NCBI GenBank assembly: GCA_001931875.2
Contig: MSJH02000031.1
Span: 1-22,047 of the forward strand
Direction: 5' to 3'
DNA: 22,047 nt
From: Byssochlamys sp. IMV 00236
Lineage: Eukaryota > Ascomycota > Eurotiomycetes > Eurotiales > Thermoascaceae
The position numbers and the translations under genes are program-made. The notes under the pieces are model-generated. The model was given only the letters and a program-made list of their open reading frames with translations. It ran no database searches and was not told the origin of the DNA. Shown one piece after another: positions 9,898-19,628 of the stretch; within the stretch, counting starts at the first letter, position 1; each line of letters starts with the position of its first letter.

Positions 9898-10780
9898 CGA
9901 TTTTAAAAATTAAATTTCTTCTATAATTGGAAGGTCGACCTCTTCCATTCCAAATCGAAAGAGAAATAGACAGCATATTCTTACAAGCGTTAGCGTCTCA
10001 TTGCCATAATGTCTTGCAGGTGTTACAAACCAGGACACTGCAACCTTTCAATCCAGACATTCTTACAAGAGGATCATTACTGCAAGTATTGCAAACTTTG
10101 GAAGTCTTGTATTCATCAATTGTAACGGCGATGAGATCTCCGGCTGCTTCTCTTCTTTTTAACGCTCGCCAAAAGACACCAGTAACACCACACCAGTTTC
10201 CCTTTAGCTTTATCGACTCTTTTCCAAACATTCCCGCACCAAATAATAAAGGGGAGCTTTCTCTCTTTCTATTTGGAACTTTGCGGGCTTCTACTTTTGG
10301 TTTCTTTAAAACAACAATTAAATAAGACTTGATTGTCAAAGCTAAAATTGATTGCATACTTGTCTTTAGCAACTGGGTCTTTTTTTCTTTTGGATTTGCC
10401 GTCAATTTTTGCTTCTTCCTGTTTCTCCTCTTTCTTTTCTTCTTATTATACTTGGTACCTCCATGAACAAGCATATTCACCATTTCTCCTGCTGCTCTTT
10501 GTCTACCTTGATACAAGTAGAAACGATCTTTTGCTGTTTTATAATCGTAGAAAACGAGTGAGGCGTCAGCGTGGGTAAGAATACATTCAATGTAGACGAG
10601 GTAAGTAGCGCATTGTGATGTTTTAGGAGAGAGTATATTGGTTTCAATTTCTTTTATACTCTTTTCAACCTTGAGATTTTCTAACTTTTTAAGATGTTTT
10701 GTTGATCCCGTCATGTGATAATATTCAGCTATTGAGCAGCCTATGGCTGCTATTTGTATTAATGTGGTCAGCGTGGACAT
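9866..10780 (-). pseudogene. Fanzor (eukaryotic TnpB-like RNA-guided nuclease), broken
   Basis: Fanzor proteins are RNA-guided DNA nucleases carried by eukaryotic transposons. The frame is open for 260 codons, hits TGA at 9998-10000, then continues for 43 more to TAA at 9866-9868. It carries AEYYHMTGSTKH, RFYLYQGRQRA, VNMLVHGG-KYNKKKRK, a lysine-rich insert, and FGKESIKLKG. Next is EYKTSKVCNTC with a C4 zinc finger (C230, C233, C252, C255). This fits the published Fanzor pattern D-x(n)-[TS][TS]xx-[C4 zinc finger]-x(n)-RD. E223 is the likely catalytic glutamate. The next codons read LWQ-stop-DANACKN, where family members have Arg-Asp, so a single CGA to TGA change explains the stop, just before the RuvC-III aspartate (9995-9997). 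The RuvC-I aspartate and N-terminal lobe are absent; upstream is closed in frame. A RuvC/TnpB-derived protein is secure; activity is very unlikely. Confidence 0.8.
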
Positions 10781-10876
10781 TTCTGCTACTATTGTTGTCG
10801 GTATTCTTCATCAGATGCGATAGAGAGATGTAAAGTAAAGTGTATGCTATGCTATAAAACTACCCCGTCAAACACG

Positions 10877-11837
10877 TCAGACGGCTTGATTGGGTTCATC
10901 AAGCAAACCAGAAAGAAATAGATCAATGAAACAAGAGCGGAATTCCATTTCATTAGTGTTCTCTGTTGCGGGCTTCTTCACCAATTCTGTTGCTGCTTTG
11001 GCAAATTTATAGGTGTTCTTGTCAGCAAAATTGAATTCCAAGAGTTTTATGGCTGCCATTTCACGTATTGTTACGCTGTTCAGAGCCTTTTGAATGATTT
11101 TGATTATATCCATGACAGTCTCGGTAGGCATAGGTGGTTTTTAATGTTGTATATAGTTTCAATATGATTAATGGTAGCGATCAAGCTGTCTACATCAAAA
11201 AAGGAAGAAGATCATCAGGGTATTTGTTTGGTGACAAAAGCAGTACCAAAGTAGAAGCCAAGGTATAGTGAATATGGTCTTCAAGAGAGAACTTCCATTT
11301 TTGTGTCTGTAATGATTGTTGTAGTTTATAAAAGGCATCTGTTGTGTCGAAGCCGTGAATCAAGAGACAGCCATTATCATCAGGTGGTGAAAATGATAGA
11401 TACATTGAGAACAATAATTCAGCATCGTCTTCGGAAGGACGTCTGCTACTAGGCATTTCACGTCTATTATCACTGTTTTCTTGCGTGAGCTGATCATTGT
11501 CACATTTTTGTCTTGACTGTAACGACGTGGCTTGAGGATGGTTATTCACAACGTGTTCTTTGAGATCTTTTAATTCCTTGAAATGAGCAATACAAGACGG
11601 GCAACCGGAGTGTTCTTTGTTCAGTGGATGATTCCTTATGGATGCAGCTTTGATGTATACAGAGTGAGGCGTATTATAGCGTCTAATACCCGATGGCCGC
11701 TCTGGCAATGTGATGTTGTGTTGTTTGAAGTAAATTTGAAGCTTTTTGCAGTGTAGAAAATACCTTAGGTGTACACTACATGTACCAGAAGCTACATCAG
11801 AAGTTAGACTAATTCTACGAGCGCTACCTTTACCCAT
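10877..11837 (-). pseudogene. C2H2 zinc-finger gene of an expanded Mucorales family, broken
   Basis: Two adjoining open frames (11190-11837, 215 codons; 10877-11131, 84 codons) read as one protein. The gap between them is open in a third frame (DVDSLIATINHIETIYNIK). One-base losses at a T6 run (about 11192-11197) and an A5 run (about 11138-11142) would explain both shifts. The first frame has a canonical C2H2 finger, CPSC-x12-H-x4-H (HSGCPSCIAHFKEL...). The second ends FIDLFLSGLLDEPNQAV before TGA at 10877-10879. I recognise that ending from a Mucorales-expanded family of unknown function whose members continue past this point, so the C-terminal half is missing. The stop is about 100 bp from the Fanzor frame on the same strand. 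The ATG at 11837 is the first in frame, but the true gene may begin upstream. The family link is from memory of related fungal proteins, not a search. Confidence 0.55.
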
Positions 11838-12575
11838 TACCTATGATGCCTTCCAGCAAACCCTTTGAACGTGTAGCGCCGCGCTAAGCATGACTATATA
11901 AATTTACCAACTTGGTTTGTATTTTTTTCAGGAAGAAGAAGAGATAAAAAGGAATGTTGTTATTTGCTTATTTTTTTATGTTGTCAGTTGGTCAAAAAAG
12001 ATCACGTATGATAAATTCGTATTTACATCACTTATTTTCCTTTCTGGTGTATTTTCTGGTGCATGTAGTGTTCACTAATGCCTTGTTACATACAAAACAT
12101 TTGCCCACAATAACTACAAGCCGTTGTGTTGCAAGTGCCTGTAGAAAAACCAAAATTGCCTTAAATCACTTTTTAAACGTTTGCCATGATTCATTATATG
12201 CTCGTACATAATATTGACACTCCTGAACATTCTTTAATTAAGAACTCAATGATTCAAGTCTATTCTTTCTAATTATATTACATTCTTAACTTCCGTATAA
12301 ATAAATCACCTACTTGCTTTTATTAAATGCACAAAGGCACCGTCACTGTCCCTTCGATCATCCTGCATGATTCCAATTCGGATATCAGACTCTATTTGTC
12401 CAAATTTTTAATCTTGTCCCTGATCTACATCTCAAGCTTTGCCTGTGCTAAACATTCCTGTCAAACTTTAATAATTTCCTATTTTGGTCTACTACAATCA
12501 ATTACTCCTCAAGGCCACCTCAAGTTATAAAAAAAAGCAATCTATAGCGTCATCTGCATGCAAAGAGGCTTATAA
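11838..12575. other. Gap between zinc-finger relic and Ty3 relic
   Basis: No intact gene is seen. On the minus strand, 12032-12139 reads CSYCGQMFCM-stop-QGISEHYMHQKIH, which fits C-x2-C-x12-H with F in the finger position. It may be the 5' exon of the neighbouring zinc-finger gene with a TAA inside it. Just 5' of it on that strand is a plausible acceptor (TTTTTCTACAG). The plus-strand frames at 11954-12211 and 12327-12530 are leucine-rich and unrecognised. A 5' long terminal repeat for the Ty3 relic would be expected here, but I cannot find a matching copy on its other side, nor a primer-binding site. Confidence 0.4.
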
Positions 12576-14359
12576 ATGGAAGAACCGAAGTCTAGTCCAT
12601 CTGATCCCATTTGAGCCGCCAATACTACCAATGATGTTTTTCTTGCTTTATTCAATTATTCCCCTCAGTATCAACCTAGGGCTGTTCATGTCAGTGATCC
12701 CCCTATTTATGATGGTACACCTGGAACACTTGCTAATTACATAACCCATGTCAAAATGTGCATCAATATTGATCGTTCCCGTTTTGCAAATGAAATCAGG
12801 GAAATCTGTTTCATGACTAGACATGATTTCCAGCCTTTTTTGAATGCTCTCGACACCGACCAGCCTTTACCTGAATATATGGTGTCTCTCAGTGCCTTTA
12901 TTACAGCTGTTTGTGAGGATTTTGGTGAGGTGAATACCCAGTTCCATATTGAAATCAATCTTCTTTACTTATGCCAATATAAACGATCCATTACAAAATA
13001 TGCCGCCACCTTTCCTCGTCTCGCTTCCCAGACCCAATGTGCCTTGGGTTCGTTAATAAAGTATTACCTTTAAATAATGTCAAATCTCTGTGTCTACAAT
13101 TTTCTTCTATCTCTTCTGCGCCTTCGTCAAAGAGTGAGCATTTTATAATTCAAGTTCTATTGCAATATGATCAATTCAGTACTTCTACAACTGTTATGAA
13201 TGATTCCGAAGCTATGTCAAACTTGCCAAATTTGCCAAGTCCAATGGTCTACTCCTCTTTCAACATCCAGACGATTGATAGTAGCGTCATTTCATCATGT
13301 ATGGTCACGTATGGATCGAGATTAAAACTTGCTGCTGGCGATCACTCGGAAACCATTTCTCTTGATGCTGCCTTTAGCTATCACTCTTGGTATTCCTTGG
13401 CTAAATACTCATAATCTTATCATTCGGTGGAAGCCTCGTAAAATTCTCTTCTCGAAAAATTTTGCTCACTGAGTTGTCTCACGAGCGCTCCCATTATCAA
13501 TTGCACTTCCTAAAGACGCAAGTTTCTAAATTAAATCATTCTTCATACGCTGATTTTGTATTCACTCCCACTTCTCAGGGCATCAAGATTGTTAATGTCG
13601 CCACATTCAACGAACTTGCCAATAAACAGTGAGCAGGTATACTCATTCAAGTGGTCAAACAATAATCCAGGGTAGTTATATCGATATTTGCGCAACTACT
13701 CTTACTTCAGCACCCACTCAAAATACTTTGACTATACGGGATGTGTTTAGCGAAGAAAAAGCTAATTCATTGCCCTCTTATTGAAGGTACCGTATATCCA
13801 TTGGCATAAAATGAACTCTAAGCTCCTGACTATCTACTTGCAAGAAAACCTAACATCTGGATTTCATGCATCGGTTAACCAGCTTTGCTGCTGTCCTAAT
13901 TATTTTTGTAAAGAAGAAAGATAGCTCGTTGCATATCTGAGTTGACTATCGTAGTCTCAATAAAACCACAGTCAAGAATCAGTGCCCTTTTCCTTTGATT
14001 AATGAACTTATGGATCGTCAAAGTCTATACTAAGCTCGACATCTGCAACGCTTATCATCGTATTCGTATTGCTAAGGGCGATGGGTGGGGAAAACTACAT
14101 TCAGAATAAAATATGCTTACTTGAATATCCAAGAACTCAAGTTGACTCAACAGCAACAAGCAGCATGTTATAACGAATACCACAGACCAAACGCCTACAT
14201 ATCAAGCTGGAGACTATGTTTACTTGTCTAACAAAAGTATAAAGGCTCTTACAGTCATCTGCCAAGTTAGACTACAAGAAACTCGGTACTTTCAAAATTC
14301 TTGCAAAAGTTGGCTTGCATGCGTACAAATTGGAATTGCCCGTTTATTTCTTTAGTTAA
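12576..14359 (+). mobile_element. Ty3/gypsy retrotransposon relic with internal deletion
   Basis: A long-dead LTR retrotransposon lies in the sense orientation. The gag frame starts at ATG 12576, has TGA at 12612-12614, then runs through a retrotransposon gag domain (PPIYDGTPGTLANYI, YKRSITKYAATF). It shifts frame near 13037-13050 (VNKVLPLNNVKSLCL). The protease region follows (HSETISLDAAFS, then a shift to LGIPWLNTHN and WKPRKILFSKNFAH, about 13350-13465). The reverse transcriptase N-terminal half is at about 13738-14106, with DVFSEEKANSLPSY, VDYRSLNK-like pieces, INELMDR and KLDICNAYHRIRIAKGD. The sequence then jumps straight to the integrase C-terminus (TYQAGDYVYLSNKS, SAKLDYKKLG, VGLHAYKLELP, about 14130-14340). 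The YxDD box, RNase H and integrase core are gone. There are many stops and shifts. No LTR pair or target duplication was found. Confidence 0.85.
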
Positions 14360-14676
14360 GGCGTATTAGTCTTTGTTTATTTTAAATATAATTATTATTG
14401 TCATGTTTGATATCTCTACGATTGAGCTTATTATATTTGTTATTATTGCCGTCAAAATAGAGCATATAAAGAGGCTGAAAGTGGATGGATCTACAACCAA
14501 CACACAAATCTACCTGTGTGTCGAAACTACATGCAGCGGTCAAAGATTAGTCAGGTGAACAAAGTCATCTCCTTCTATAATAGAAAGGCAGGGGGGAAAC
14601 ACAAATTTAATGCACTTGTTTTATTTATTAATGTGTGTGTATATGTGTATTATTAATTAGCTTATTCAGATATGCT
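14360..14676. other. Gap: Ty3 3' flank and LCB2 3' end
   Basis: It holds a purine-rich tract with one interrupting C (14582-14599, AAAGGCAGGGGGGAAAC) that resembles the polypurine tract in front of a 3' LTR, and GT/TA-rich simple sequence at about 14631-14653. No gene is seen. The LCB2 transcript should end here on the minus strand. The polypurine reading is only a suggestion because no LTR could be shown. Confidence 0.35.
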
Positions 14677-16539
14677 TTATCTTCTACAAGGTTCATTACT
14701 AACTTTAAGAAGTAGGGTATCTCCAACTTCACTAATAACTTCTAAAGCTTTATCAAGGTCTTCCCTTGTATGAGCAGAGGATATACAGAAACGTGCACGA
14801 GAAGTAATGATGGGAGTAGCAGGATATCCAACAACAACGACAGCAATGCCTCGCTTCAAGAGCTCACGAGAAAATGCAGGAATCTTGGCGGGGTTGAACA
14901 AAAGCAAGGGGATCACAGGACTTCCTTGATCTCCGTAAACAATGAACCCCATCTCTCGTAAACGTTCGATAAAGTAGAGTGAATTCTCTGCCAATTGCTT
15001 AATCTTTTTACGTCCAATATCAGTACCATCCTCACCACTTTAAATAGGTTAGTGTATCTGCTTTATAATGAAATATTTTTAAGCTTACCATATAATTTTC
15101 ATAGAAGTAATAACTTGTTGAGTGACAGGAACAGACATGGGCTCAGCGTAGTTATAAGCATGGTTACGCAAGCGTAAGTAATCAATAATAGCTTTATCTC
15201 CAGCAATGTAACCACCAGCGGCGCCAAACGATTTGGTGAAGGTACCCATCAAGATATCAACCTCTGCCGGGTCAATACCATAGAAATCACAAACACCACC
15301 ACCATTTTCACCTAGGGCACCAATAGAATGTGCTTCATCCACATACAAATAAAACTGCAATCAACTTAAAGTTAAAGGGAGGGCTTGATTTCTTTATGTC
15401 GATTTTTTCTTTACCTTGAATTCCTTTTTTAGTGCAACCACTTCAGGAAGGTTAACGATTGTACCTTCCATTGAATATAAACCTTCGACAATGACCAAAA
15501 TCTTTCTCCAAGGACGATGTGTACGAGGTTGACCTTGAGAGATACATTCGCGGAGTAATTCACGCAGGTCATCCATATTGTTGTGTTTAAACACACGAAC
15601 AGAAGCACCGGACAATCGAACACCGAAAATGATAGATGAGTGATTGAGTTCGTCAGAGATAACGAGACAGCCTTTACCAACAAGAGCAGGGATAGTGGTC
15701 GAATTGGTAGCAAAACCCATGCTGACACACATAGCATCCTCTTTTCCAACAAAGCGAGCAACCATGCGTTCCAATTCTTGAACGTGCTGTGTCGTACCTA
15801 CTTCCGATCTGGGGCTGACTGCTGTAATACCGTGTTCCTTTGTGGCATGTTCGACAGCATCGGCACAAGGGCCGGTATTATCAGAGAATCCAAGATAGTT
15901 GTAAGATGAAAAGTTGAGCGCTTCTGTTACTGTGCCTGTCAATCTAAATGATCTATTGAAATCAGAAGAGACTCGGTCGAGAAGTTTGACTGTACGAGAA
16001 GCAACGCCAGTGATGGGGCGATTGAAACAATCACTATACACAAAATAAGCATAACCCCTCTCTTAAGAAATAATGTGTCATTTTTACCGAATACGAATAT
16101 AAAGCCGTCTGGTATAAAAGGAATCAAAATCGGAAACAAGAGGAGCATAGCCCTATGGAGAGAAAAGATAAGTAAATGTGGACAAGGCGGAAAATTTTGG
16201 TCGTACTTGGTTCATTCTTAAGTGAGAATAGTCTTCAGGCTTGAACAGTTTACCAAGAATATCTCTCAAGTGGCCAAAAAGAATCAAGACAAAGTAGTTC
16301 AAATAAGTACAGACGAGAACATAAAGAGGAGCTGCTTCCATTTTATGTTCCAAGTCATCGTACTTCATCTTGGGCTTACGAGGTGGTTGCCACCTTTCAG
16401 TTTTGGTAATGACTGAGGTTGCTTCCGAGAGTGTTGTATTCACAAAGCTGGGTGCATACGAGTGATCAGAAGAAGACTTGGGTGGCTTCAAGTTTATACT
16501 TGGTATACTGATCGTGTGAGCTCTCTTGCCTTTCCCCAT
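14677..16539 (-). CDS. LCB2: Serine palmitoyltransferase subunit 2 (LCB2)
   Basis: It is the catalytic, PLP-bearing subunit of serine palmitoyltransferase, which condenses serine with palmitoyl-CoA at the ER as the first step of sphingolipid synthesis, in a heterodimer with LCB1. Exons: 16207-16539, 16088-16152, 15415-16033, 15089-15354, 14677-15037. They close in frame at 547 aa, normal for LCB2. The N-terminus has one hydrophobic segment ([19 protein letters not shown], about 60-80). The alpha-oxoamine synthase fold follows: [24 protein letters not shown] (D345, H348), and [16 protein letters not shown] with the Schiff-base lysine K380. I started at MGKGKRAH (16539); an upstream in-frame ATG (16632) would read through a poly-A tract. 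LCB1 lacks this lysine, so the subunit call is firm. Confidence 0.97.
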
Positions 16540-16690
16540 ACTGACTTGATAAAAAAAAAAAAAGAGAGAAAAAAATATCAAAAGTCTCTTTTTAAGAGAT
16601 TTTATTGTTGTTGTTTCTATAGTAACATTCAATTTCCGCCTCCAAAATAGAGATTAATATGTGAATGGTTTATCCGCACACAAGAAAAGC

Positions 16691-17142
16691 TTATTGGTTC
16701 AATGTCTTATTAACAAGGTCTGTTACTTTTTCATATAGTTCCATATCCAACATATCGACATTTCGAAGAATCCTTCCATTGATTCGAAGGATGCCAAATG
16801 TAGGCTTTTACATTTGTATATTAGTTTTTAAGGACTCTTTTTTAAGGTTTTTTTCTTTTTTTTTTTTTTACCTCTTCAAGGATTTCGCCGATGCATTGCA
16901 CCAAATGTCCATTTAAAGAAATGTCTGCCTGGTACTCCATGCGTACTTCGACCTCAATACCTTCATAGCTGAGAATACCTGTAAAGCCTTCCTGTACTTC
17001 CCAACTTTATAATTTGCTTAGCATGCGTTACATTATGATAACAGTGACTACATTACATTCCTGTTACTCTGACTGTATCCCCCTTTCGGCATTTATGTAA
17101 ATCTCTTAACAAGACTAACTTTCCTGAAGGAATGTCAGTCAT
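16691..17142 (-). CDS. TEN1: TEN1-like telomere-capping (CST) subunit
   Basis: A small protein in three exons, 17057-17142, 16872-17004 and 16691-16804, closing in frame at 110 aa; human TEN1 is 123 aa. TEN1 is the smallest subunit of the CST complex (CTC1/Cdc13-STN1-TEN1), which binds single-stranded telomeric DNA and helps fill in the lagging strand. The sequence fits one OB fold: it begins IPSGKLVLLRDLHKCRKGD followed by TVRVTG, then a beta-rich middle (ADISLNGHLVQCIGEI). It ends RILRNVDMLDMELYEKV, matching the TEN1 ending in which an Arg-Val/Leu-Asn strand leads into the LDxxLYE helix. The individual frames are too short to notice without splicing. It lies 151 bp upstream of LCB2 on the same strand. 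A different OB-fold protein is possible. Confidence 0.72.
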
Positions 17143-19628
17143 GTTGGAATGAAGCTGTCAAGTCACAAAAGAGAGAGAGATTAAAAAAAAAAAAAAAGAT
17201 TAAGTAGCTAATGACCATGACTTTAGGTGTTTCTTAAATAACGCTCTCAGTGTCCTTATTTTCTTTAGCAAAATACAATGAATTTCTACCAGCCAAATGA
17301 CACCATTTATTTAGATTTGACAATAATATGATATAGACATGTTTGTTTGTTATTAAATACCTAGCAGCCAATTTGCCACATTTGCGCCAACGACTACTCT
17401 CACAACATCAGTGTCACTTTTTATTTGGTAAAAAGGAAATAAAGCCAAGATAAAGGCTTTTTTATAATCCTGTGTGTTTTCCTATTTTTTGCTGCGTTTA
17501 TAGATCCTTTATTTTGATGTATGATCTTTGGGTCAATTCACTAAAGGCACACTTTATGTATCTCACAAACGTTATTAGCTTAAAGATTTCATGCTTAAAT
17601 TACTATCATTATTTCCATTTTGGAATATTTAGGATTTCAGCCTGAATAATAACAAGTGGTAAATATCTCATGGATTTAGCCACAGTTGCTTAAGGAATTC
17701 ATACTTGGCGTAAAAGTTAAACCCTAGAGGACCGATTATTTTGCATTGATTTTTTTTTAAAGGAGCCTGAAATGATTGCCAACAATGCGCATATCTCAAG
17801 GATGCATATACAATGCCCCTCTCCCCTTTGTGTATACTTTTTCTGTGTAGCATTTACAGGCAAAGCAGCAAGACGTTTCGGCGTAGATAAATTCGTTAAA
17901 AATTTAATAGGACACACCAGCAAATAGAACCATTAAGGATGTGAATGTTATTGCAAGCAAAGCCAACATACATAATGGACATTAATATCCACCAACTGAT
18001 CGTGACACAAAGAACACAAGCGTGTTTAAAGAGCGTGTGACTTAGACTTAATATTCGAGAATATAGAATAAAAGATGGGGTTTAATATTGATGCTTATAT
18101 GGGGCATCAAAAACGCTTTTCCATGAACTTTTTATTACACTTGTGGCATAAAGAAGGCGAGTATAGTTATAGAACGTTTGTCATGTTTGAGAGTAAAGCT
18201 ATAAAACTAATCGTACTCTCAACAGTTTATCTAGTAGAAAGATGTCATGAAATATTCAACAAATTGTAATAGTAATGACGTGTATTTATGCTTGTATACA
18301 TGTTGTTTTCAAAGATTCAACAAAAAGTAGCTCTGGCTATCAGCGACTCTCCTCTTTTAGTGAAAAATGCACTTTGTTACTTTTATTATCTTGATTGTCA
18401 CGACTCACCCTCATACTTTGAAATTACCCACGGGCTGATTAGCATTAAGCGCGCGGATATCTTTATGATTTTGGGAACAGCTATTGCTTGCAGAAAAGTA
18501 ACCTTTCATAAACATGTGAGTCTCGTTTTACAATTCTTTAATCCAATTAGCTCCTTCTTTGTTTGCATTGCTTATACTTTTTATACAAGTTTGCATGATA
18601 GTAAAAACATGGCATTTCTTAAATGTAAAGAATAGACACTAGAATAGACTAGAATAGATGATCTAAAATAATCAATATTTAGAGAACAAAGCACAAGCTG
18701 CAAAAGTGGGCTGATTTAGGACCATCTATGACTCTACTGTTACTACAATTACTATTACATGGTTCTTACAACCATGACTGCTATGACCAAGTGACAAAGA
18801 TGATCCGAGAGTGATACCAATGTAACAAGAAAAAGAGTTGTTGTGATTCATGACATCAAATTGACTCGGCTGAGTGGAGTGTTGTTATCAGTTATTTCTC
18901 ATTGAGTTGAACATCTTGTCATAGATTAAATAGATTGCGTGTATGCCTTTCCACATCTGCAATGTCTCTCAATTAGTGTAAATATAACTTGTTTAGCTTA
19001 AATAAGAGACCGTGATGACCTTGAATTGAACAGGTTTCTCGAAAAAAAATAAAATAAAGTAACCCTTTAAATCGTTTTAAAAAGAAATTTCCCGATTCTA
19101 TGTCCGTGCTCCCCGATGGGAGAGAAGGAAAAAGATAGAAGAAGAGGGTCTAGTCCTCTTTTATTCGTATATACATATATATTTGCTAATAAAATGCATA
19201 AGAATATATTAAGCTTGATTTGAACTTGTTCAGATGACAGAGTTTAAATTCTAGAAAAAGTCCTTTATCAATGTATCTCTTTATTTCTCTTTTGACAGCT
19301 ATATTCTCTCGATCTAGTATCACAAACATTTTATAAAATGAAAGCCATGTTAATAGTGATCCACTCGGTAACAGATCAAAAGGATTATGGGTGTAACTTT
19401 TTTTTTTATTATTTGACATGGAAGGAGAGTAACATATGATCAAATGAGAAAAGTCCGTTTATTATCATAATTTGACAAATGCTGCTCTTATGTTTAAAAA
19501 AGTTGTCAGCAGGTCATTGATAAGGGTTATTAAAACATTAGGCTGTTTAAGGAGTTCTTTTATTTCTTTTTTTTTTTTTCTCTTTTTTTTTTTTAATTCT
19601 TTTTTCTTTTATTATTATTATTTTTAAT
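17143..19628. other. 2.5-kb stretch with no recognisable gene
   Basis: This is the largest unassigned stretch. It contains open frames of 115 codons at 18288-18635 (+), 64 codons at 18075-18269 (+), 61-68 codons around 17668-17923 (-, two overlapping frames) and 85 codons at 19186-19443 (-). None resembles a family I know, and all are rich in codons typical of AT-rich noncoding DNA. A short direct repeat, TAGAATAGAC/TAGAATAGAT, lies at about 18640-18660. The right edge becomes strongly T-rich (19557-19621) ahead of the next gene. It may hold decayed mobile DNA or regulatory sequence. Confidence 0.45.
19557..19621. promoter_or_regulatory. Pyrimidine (T-rich) tract before AreA-domain gene
   Basis: About 65 bp are almost entirely T with scattered C, ending 8 bp before the proposed ATG at 19629. 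Pyrimidine tracts just upstream of the start are common in fungal promoters and 5' UTRs. It could also be a poor-quality homopolymer region. Confidence 0.4.

Noticed and set aside
9927..10325. 132-codon plus-strand frame (MEGRPLPFQIERE...)
   Set aside because: It is antisense to the Fanzor relic, whose minus-strand reading has clear zinc-finger and family motifs; the plus-strand reading has none.
14582..14599. Polypurine tract of a 3' LTR as a firm call
   Set aside because: It is more than 200 bp beyond the integrase end with no LTR shown after it, so it is noted only as a possibility.
12230..14676. LTR pair around the Ty3 relic
   Set aside because: I compared the sequence before 12576 with that after 14359 by eye and found no matching block, terminal TG/CA pair or primer-binding site.
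15640..15909. 89-codon plus-strand frame inside LCB2
   Set aside because: Antisense shadow of a highly conserved exon; no independent similarity.
18288..18635. 115-codon plus-strand frame
   Set aside because: No family resemblance, AT-driven codon use, no flanking splice-extended frame. Kept only as part of the unassigned stretch.
19186..19443. 85-codon minus-strand frame
   Set aside because: No recognisable motif. The start sits in A/T-rich sequence, and its length is expected occasionally by chance in 2.5 kb.
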